Source of the DNA: Chitinophagaceae bacterium
Lineage (GTDB): Bacteria; Bacteroidota; Bacteroidia; Chitinophagales; Chitinophagaceae
Assembly: GCA_009996555.1 (NCBI GenBank)
Contig: JAACZX010000016.1
Span: 1-13,470, forward strand
DNA length: 13,470 nt
Reading direction: 5' to 3'
A model generated the notes under the pieces. It ran no database searches. It worked only from the letters and a program-made list of their open reading frames with translations, and had not been told where the DNA came from. The position numbers and the translations under genes are program-made. Positions within the stretch are counted from its first letter, which is position 1. Every line of letters begins with the position of its first letter. This document shows, piece after piece, positions 8,579-13,470 of this stretch.

Positions 8579-11038
8579 ATGAACCGGACATTACTAACGC
8601 TTAGTCTCGCAATTTTCAGCTTATCAGTATCAGCTCAGCATAATTTAAATAATACAGGTGCCAATTCTCATCCTGCAGTTGTAAATCCAACTCCTGCACC
8701 CCTGTTAAAAGGTATTGTGCGCACGAAAGACGGAAAACCTGCTGCTTCGGTAAACATCATCCTAAAGGAAACAAATAAAGGAACCATTACCAACGATGCC
8801 GGTGAGTACTTCTTTTACTCTGTTCCGGAAGGAAGATATACGCTGGTGGTTTCATTTACTGGTTTAAAAACAGTTGAAACGGTAATAGATATCAAGAAAG
8901 GTGCTTCTGCAGTGCAGGATTTTGTGCTCACTGAAAACGAAACTGAACTGGAAGAGATCATCATCAGGTCATCAACCAACGCAAATGAAAAAATTACAGC
9001 TGTTGGGAAAGTGAACATCAAACCAATGGATCTGCCACAGGCAGTTGCCATTATTGGTGAACCAATCATCCGTAACCAGCAGGCACAACGTTTAAGTGAT
9101 GTGATCAAAAATGTAAACGGTGTTTATTTAGGTACTACCCGTGGTAATACACAGGAAGCGTTTATGGCCCGTGGATATAGTTTTGGCAACAACAACATGT
9201 TTAAAAATGGATTCCGCATCAACAGCGGTGCTATGCCCGAAGTAAGTTCTTTGGAAAGTGTGGAAGTGCTGAAAGGAAGTGCAGCCATCCTTTATGGTAA
9301 TGTTGCACCCGGGGGTATTATAAACATGCGAAGCAAAAAACCAAAGTTTGATTTTGGTGGTGAAGTAAGTATGCGTGCAGGCAGCTTTGACCTTTATAAA
9401 CCAGCCTTTGATGTGTATGGCCCCATTTCAAAGAAAGTTGCTTACCGTGTAAACGGCACATTTGAATCTGCCAACAGTTTCAGAGAGTCGGTAACATCAA
9501 AGCGTTATTACGTAAACCCATCTTTGTTATTTAACCTGGGCGATAAAACAACAGTAATTGTGCAGGGCGATTACCTGAAACATGATTTTACTCCTGACTT
9601 TGGTGTTGGAACAGTTGGAACAACATCTTCTACCAATGTGGGTAAACAAATTGCTGATGTACCCCGTTCACGTTTTATGGGTACTAACTGGCAATATACG
9701 CACACCATTCAGTCAACTGTTAGTGCTGAAGTTGAACACCGTTTTAACAGCGATTGGCAATTGAGTGCAGGTGTATCAAAAGCATACTATCACAGAGATT
9801 ATTTTGCAGTTGAAAGAGTACAGGCCGATCCTGAAGGAAAATGGAAACGTCCGCTTGGCAAGTTCGATAACAAAGAAGATTACTATGCAGCACAAATTAA
9901 CTTAACCGGCAATTTTACAACAGGAAAAATGCATCATAAATTGCTTGCGGGTATTGATGCTGATCAGTATCATACAGCAAATCTTGCATCGGCTATTACA
10001 GGTACTATTTATGATACCATCAATATTTTAGATCCTTCTAAGTTTGTACAAAGAACAGATATTCCCAACGCTGTATGGAACACACTTGCAGAAATACCTG
10101 TAACACGTTTTGGTGCTTATGTGCAAGACCTTGTAGCCATTACAAAGAAGTTGAAATTACTTGCGGGTGTTCGTTGGTCTTATCAGCATACAGACCCAAC
10201 CAAAACAACTTACCTGTTGAAGAATGATTCAGTTGCTTATACAACGGCGCAGATCGCTAAGGCATTTTCACCAAGAGTAGGGTTGGTGTATCAGCCAACA
10301 GAGAAGATGAGTTTGTTTGCAAGCTATGCCAACTCGTTTACACCCAACACAGGTACCGATATTTATTTTAATCCATTAAAGCCATCGATCATTGATCAGT
10401 TTGAATTGGGTATCAAAAATGATTTCTTTGAAAGAAAGCTGAGTGCTAACCTTACACTTTACCAGATCATTAATAACAATTTTGCAGTAATTGCTTTGGA
10501 AGATGCAAACGGCAACCCAAACACAAACACGGCCATCAAACAGTTGAGCGGACAAACCATCAGCCAGGGTATTGAAGTAGACATTCAGGGTCGTCCTGTT
10601 GAAGGGTTATTTGTTGTGGCGGGTTACAGCTACAATAACATGTACTACAGTAAAACCAATAAAGGCAACGGCAGTTTTGTGGAAGGTCAGCGTTTAGTAA
10701 ACACACCGCAACATACAGCTAACGCATCGGCCTTTTATACTGTAGGAAAAGGAACATTAAAGAGTTTGAAATTTGGATTCGTATATAACTATACAGGCGA
10801 TCGTGTTGTGGGATGGAATGATACTTACCAGGCAAACGGAAGTATCTTAAACAGAAGCTTTGGTATAAAAGGGTTCAATACCCTTGATGCAAGTATTGGT
10901 TATACCTATAAAAAAGTATCGGTATTGGCCAAGCTGGCAAATATTACAAACACGTATAATTATTATGTGCATGAGAATTACAGTATCAACCCGATCCCAC
11001 CACGTAATTTTGTGGCAACGGTTTCTTACAAATTCTAA
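8579..11038 (+). CDS. TonB-dependent siderophore-type outer-membrane receptor
   Basis: This 819-residue protein is an outer-membrane beta-barrel importer energised by TonB. It starts with a signal peptide (about 1-19, cleavage likely after SVSA). Next comes a carboxypeptidase-regulatory-like beta-sandwich (about 43-118: GIVRTKDGKPAASVNIIL to DFVLTE), typical of Bacteroidota receptors. The plug domain (about 140-255) includes DLPQAVAIIG, RLSDVIKNVNGVYLG, ARGYSFGNN and SVEVLKGSAAILYGNVAPGG. The barrel runs to the end (ATVSYKF, with the terminal aromatic used in barrel assembly). The plug pattern is that of the siderophore-receptor subfamily (TIGR01783-like; relatives FhuE, FoxA, FpvA) rather than of SusC. 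There is no SusD partner. The ligand cannot be read from the sequence. Its neighbours are an AraC-family regulator upstream and a PepSY membrane protein downstream, a common ferric-siderophore arrangement. It is intact. Confidence 0.93.
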   Translation: MNRTLLTLSLAIFSLSVSAQHNLNNTGANSHPAVVNPTPAPLLKGIVRTKDGKPAASVNIILKETNKGTITNDAGEYFFYSVPEGRYTLVVSFTGLKTVETVIDIKKGASAVQDFVLTENETELEEIIIRSSTNANEKITAVGKVNIKPMDLPQAVAIIGEPIIRNQQAQRLSDVIKNVNGVYLGTTRGNTQEAFMARGYSFGNNNMFKNGFRINSGAMPEVSSLESVEVLKGSAAILYGNVAPGGIINMRSKKPKFDFGGEVSMRAGSFDLYKPAFDVYGPISKKVAYRVNGTFESANSFRESVTSKRYYVNPSLLFNLGDKTTVIVQGDYLKHDFTPDFGVGTVGTTSSTNVGKQIADVPRSRFMGTNWQYTHTIQSTVSAEVEHRFNSDWQLSAGVSKAYYHRDYFAVERVQADPEGKWKRPLGKFDNKEDYYAAQINLTGNFTTGKMHHKLLAGIDADQYHTANLASAITGTIYDTINILDPSKFVQRTDIPNAVWNTLAEIPVTRFGAYVQDLVAITKKLKLLAGVRWSYQHTDPTKTTYLLKNDSVAYTTAQIAKAFSPRVGLVYQPTEKMSLFASYANSFTPNTGTDIYFNPLKPSIIDQFELGIKNDFFERKLSANLTLYQIINNNFAVIALEDANGNPNTNTAIKQLSGQTISQGIEVDIQGRPVEGLFVVAGYSYNNMYYSKTNKGNGSFVEGQRLVNTPQHTANASAFYTVGKGTLKSLKFGFVYNYTGDRVVGWNDTYQANGSILNRSFGIKGFNTLDASIGYTYKKVSVLAKLANITNTYNYYVHENYSINPIPPRNFVATVSYKF

Positions 11039-11064
11039 GCAGGAAAAATAAAAGAAGAGCGTCT

Positions 11065-11098
11065 AAAGGGGACACGTGAACAGCGTGATCCCTTTTTC
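11065..11098 (+). terminator. Terminator-like hairpin between receptor and PepSY genes
   Basis: AAAGGGG pairs with TCCCTTT (one G-U), then after an A-A mismatch CACG pairs with CGTG around a seven-base loop. A run of five Ts (11093-11097) follows. It lies 26 bases after the receptor stop and 40 bases before the PepSY start. The mismatch and short T-run suggest partial termination rather than a full stop. Confidence 0.65.
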
Positions 11099-11138
11099 TC
11101 ATAAATCCAGAACGTAAAAAAAGTAATTCATTTCAGTA

Positions 11139-12446
11139 ATGGCTAAACAGGAAATCAGCAAAACACGCTGGCAGCAAATAAGAAAGTTGTTTAACGATAT
11201 TCACTTGTGGCTGGGCCTCAGCAGCGGATTAATTGTGATCGCTGTATGTTTCAGCGGAACAGTATATGTATTCAATACCGAATTAACAGAGAAAGCCGCT
11301 CCGCATTTATACAAAGTGGAGGCTGACGCAGGCAAAGAACGTATTCCTGTTGATTCGTTACTGGAAAAAGTAAAGCAGGAAGCAGGCGGAACCATTGCAG
11401 GTGTTACTATTCCTGCAGAAGTAAACCGTACTTACCAGTTTAATGTAAAGAAAACAGGTGAAGAAGGGCCAAGAGGAGGTACTACTTATTTTGTAAACCC
11501 CTACACCGGTGAAATAACTGGTAATTCTAAAGAGAAGAACGGCACAAAAGAATTTATGGGAACGATGTTCAGTCTGCATCGTTGGTTACTGCTCGATAAG
11601 GTGAAGACTCCGATCATTAAAGGAGTTGAGAACAGGAAGCTCGGCAGTTGGATTACTGGATTTGCAACCATCATCTTTACATTGGGATGCATTACAGGTT
11701 TGATCATTTGGTTTCCACAAAAACTAAGATTCTGGAGACAGGGATTAAAAATAAAATGGAATGCGGGATGGAAACGTGTGAACCATGATCTGCACAACAC
11801 ACTTGCATTTTATTCATTGATCTTTTTATTGCTGATGGGCTTAACGGGGCCGCAATGGTCGTTTGAGTGGTACCGCACAGGTTTACAAAAAACACTCGGC
11901 ACTTATAAACCTGCCGAAGTAGGAAAAGCCGGAGAGAGTCGTGAAGGTGGAGCTAAACGCAAGGAAGGGCAGACAAAAGGTGAACGCAAAGAAGCGGCAG
12001 CAGATACAACAGCTTTAACTGTTACTCAATTATCAATTGCTGATTACATAATAGAAGCCGATAAAGCATTACCATACACTGGCAATTACGTTATTACATT
12101 ACCGGCTGATGCTGCTGCAAAAACAATGATCACTAAAACAAAGCTGGGCTTTTTTGCACCTGCTGCAGGCGACCGCATTACCATGATTCCGGCGAATGGT
12201 AAAATTGTGAAGCTGGATATTTTTAAGAAGAAACCATTTAACGAACGTGTTGCCGGTTCCATTAAAGCGATCCATGTTGGGAATGTATATGGAACGTTCA
12301 CGAAAATATTATACTTCCTTGCCTGTTTAGTTGCAACAACATTGCCGATCACTGGTACAATGATCTGGCTGAATAAGATGAAGAAAACAAAGAAGAAAAA
12401 AGAAGAACCTGTTGTAGCATTTTCCGGTGAGGAAAAAGTAGCATAA
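11139..12446 (+). CDS. PepSY-TM membrane protein, probable ferric-siderophore reductase partner
   Basis: The 435-residue inner-membrane protein has the PepSY-TM layout: helix 1 (about 24-46), a large periplasmic PepSY-like loop (about 50-165, with TYFVNPYTGEITG), helices 2 (169-193) and 3 (220-240), a second periplasmic part (about 245-385) and helix 4 (388-412), with a lysine-rich cytoplasmic tail. Histidines at the membrane edges (H22, H147, H216, H219, H379) match the positions that bind haem in family members such as FoxB, which acts in iron release from siderophores in Pseudomonas. By that analogy and by its position after a siderophore-type receptor it probably reduces or releases imported ferric chelate. 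An unusual charged, Gly-rich linker occupies about 257-292. The stop codon overlaps the terminator stem. No own promoter is evident, so it probably depends on read-through from the receptor gene. Confidence 0.9.
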   Translation: MAKQEISKTRWQQIRKLFNDIHLWLGLSSGLIVIAVCFSGTVYVFNTELTEKAAPHLYKVEADAGKERIPVDSLLEKVKQEAGGTIAGVTIPAEVNRTYQFNVKKTGEEGPRGGTTYFVNPYTGEITGNSKEKNGTKEFMGTMFSLHRWLLLDKVKTPIIKGVENRKLGSWITGFATIIFTLGCITGLIIWFPQKLRFWRQGLKIKWNAGWKRVNHDLHNTLAFYSLIFLLLMGLTGPQWSFEWYRTGLQKTLGTYKPAEVGKAGESREGGAKRKEGQTKGERKEAAADTTALTVTQLSIADYIIEADKALPYTGNYVITLPADAAAKTMITKTKLGFFAPAAGDRITMIPANGKIVKLDIFKKKPFNERVAGSIKAIHVGNVYGTFTKILYFLACLVATTLPITGTMIWLNKMKKTKKKKEEPVVAFSGEEKVA

Positions 12447-12492
12447 AAAAAGGTGGGTCACCCGCCGTATTTTGGGTGACCCACCTTTTTTT
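12445..12492. terminator. Bidirectional terminator between PepSY gene and hemL
   Basis: A perfect 12-bp GC-rich stem (12452-12463 with 12474-12485) with a ten-base loop is extended by A7 on one side and T7 on the other, so it ends in a U-run on both strands. The left A-run includes the last two bases of the PepSY stop codon. It serves both convergent genes. Confidence 0.95.
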
Positions 12493-12510
12493 ATTTGTCA
12501 GACGAGGGCA

Positions 12511-13470
12511 TCAGACAAGCTCTTGCAAACTTTCTTTTGTTGCAGCAATGGTCTTATCTAAATCTTCGTATGTTAATGCATTGTTGAGGAACCAGCTTTC
12601 GAATGCAGAAGGCGGTAAATACACTCCACGCTTTAACATGGCATGAAAGTATTTTTTGAACAACTCATTATTGGCTGATGCTGCAGTTGCAAAATCAACC
12701 ACTGCATGATCGCTGAAATGAATGCTGATCATGGAGCCAAGTTGATTGATGATATACGGTTGTCCCCATGCTTTTAATACTTCGTTCAAACTATCACGTA
12801 AATAAATAGTTTTTTCTTCCAGCTCTTTGTAGATAGATGGATTGTTTTTTAATTCAGTTAACAACGTATAACCTGCGATCATGGCGATGGGGTTGCCACT
12901 TAATGTTCCTGCCTGGTACACATTTCCTAACGGAGCGATCTGCTGCATAATTTCTTTCTTGCCACCAAACGCACCAACAGGCATACCACCACCAATCACT
13001 TTTCCGTAAGTAACAAGATCCGCTTTAATACCCAAGCGTTCCTGCGCACCACCTGCTGCTAAGCGAAAACCCGTCATCACTTCATCAAAGATGAAAACAA
13101 TTCCTTCTTCATCGCACAATTGACGTAAGCCTTCATGAAAACCTTGTTGTGGTAAAATACAACCCATGTTGCCTGCAACAGGCTCCACAATGATGGCTGC
13201 AATTTCTCCTTTATGTTCTGCTGTTAATTTTTTTACTGCATCGAGATCGTTATACGCAGCTGTTAATGTATCATTCGCCACACCTGCTGTTACGCCGGGA
13301 ACTGTTTGAATATTAAACGTTGCAACACCACTGCCTGCTTTTACTAAAAAGGAATCAGCATGACCGTGATAATGCCCTTCAAACTTGATGATCTTATTTC
13401 TACCGGTATAACCTCTTGCCAAACGGATCGCACTCATGCATGCTTCAGTACCGCTGCTCACCATGCGGAT
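12511..13470 (-). CDS. hemL: Glutamate-1-semialdehyde 2,1-aminomutase, 5' end outside the window
   Basis: HemL converts glutamate-1-semialdehyde to 5-aminolevulinate with pyridoxal phosphate, the last step of the C5 route to tetrapyrroles. The frame stays open through the window edge (I-R before the first visible Met), so this is the C-terminal part, and about 110 N-terminal residues of a usual 426-430 are missing from view. Counted from the first visible Met, the motifs are [15 protein letters not shown] (3-17), GHYHGHAD (30-37), EPVAGNMG (94-101), FDEVMTGFR (126-134, with the PLP-binding Asp), TYGKVIGGG with the Schiff-base lysine K155, and [10 protein letters not shown] (186-195). The [13 protein letters not shown] and GTLSGNP signatures favour HemL over other class-III aminotransferases. 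It is convergent with the PepSY gene and separated from it by the shared terminator. Confidence 0.95.
   Translation of the reverse strand: MRMVSSGTEACMSAIRLARGYTGRNKIIKFEGHYHGHADSFLVKAGSGVATFNIQTVPGVTAGVANDTLTAAYNDLDAVKKLTAEHKGEIAAIIVEPVAGNMGCILPQQGFHEGLRQLCDEEGIVFIFDEVMTGFRLAAGGAQERLGIKADLVTYGKVIGGGMPVGAFGGKKEIMQQIAPLGNVYQAGTLSGNPIAMIAGYTLLTELKNNPSIYKELEEKTIYLRDSLNEVLKAWGQPYIINQLGSMISIHFSDHAVVDFATAASANNELFKKYFHAMLKRGVYLPPSAFESWFLNNALTYEDLDKTIAATKESLQELV

Overview
The window looks like chromosomal DNA of a Bacteroidota bacterium, most likely from the Chitinophagaceae/Sphingobacteriia side. The reasons are Bacteroidota-type -7 promoter elements (TAnnTTTG), no clear Shine-Dalgarno sites, a TonB-dependent receptor with an N-terminal carboxypeptidase-regulatory-like domain, and the sequence character of Mfd and GyrB. 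The DNA is moderately AT-rich and gene-dense. No RNA gene, insertion sequence, integrase, CRISPR array or attachment site was seen. The largest stretch without a gene is about 250 bases.

Layout. Bases 116-3535 (+) encode the transcription-repair coupling factor Mfd, probably starting at a GTG. It is followed on the same strand by a small DUF4870-type membrane protein (3652-4017) and, after a strong terminator, a lipoprotein of unknown function (4141-4797). A bidirectional terminator (4870-4908) separates these from two minus-strand genes: a 65-residue conserved-looking small protein (4925-5122) and gyrB (5304-7292), each with its own terminator. Divergent from gyrB is a plus-strand cassette: an AraC-family regulator with an unusual cluster of five cysteines (7545-8477), a TonB-dependent siderophore-type receptor (8579-11038) and a PepSY-TM membrane protein (11139-12446). 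A long bidirectional terminator then meets the convergent hemL (12511 to the window edge, minus), which lacks its N-terminal part.

How the genes work together. mfd, gyrB and hemL are housekeeping genes (transcription-coupled repair, DNA supercoiling, tetrapyrrole synthesis). The accessory unit is the regulator-receptor-PepSY cassette. By analogy with known siderophore loci, the receptor would import a ferric chelate through the outer membrane, and the His-containing PepSY membrane protein would be the partner that releases iron, probably by reduction. The AraC protein would sense metal, chelate or redox state. The substrate cannot be read from the sequence. A terminator-like hairpin between receptor and PepSY gene suggests the two are not made in equal amounts.

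The points most worth a second look are the symmetric Cys-x6-Cys-x4-Cys-x4-Cys-x6-Cys cluster in the regulator, the apparently leaderless promoters of mfd and the regulator, the small protein that resembles a zinc-ribbon family with its cysteines lost, and a promoter embedded in a terminator at 4046-4082.
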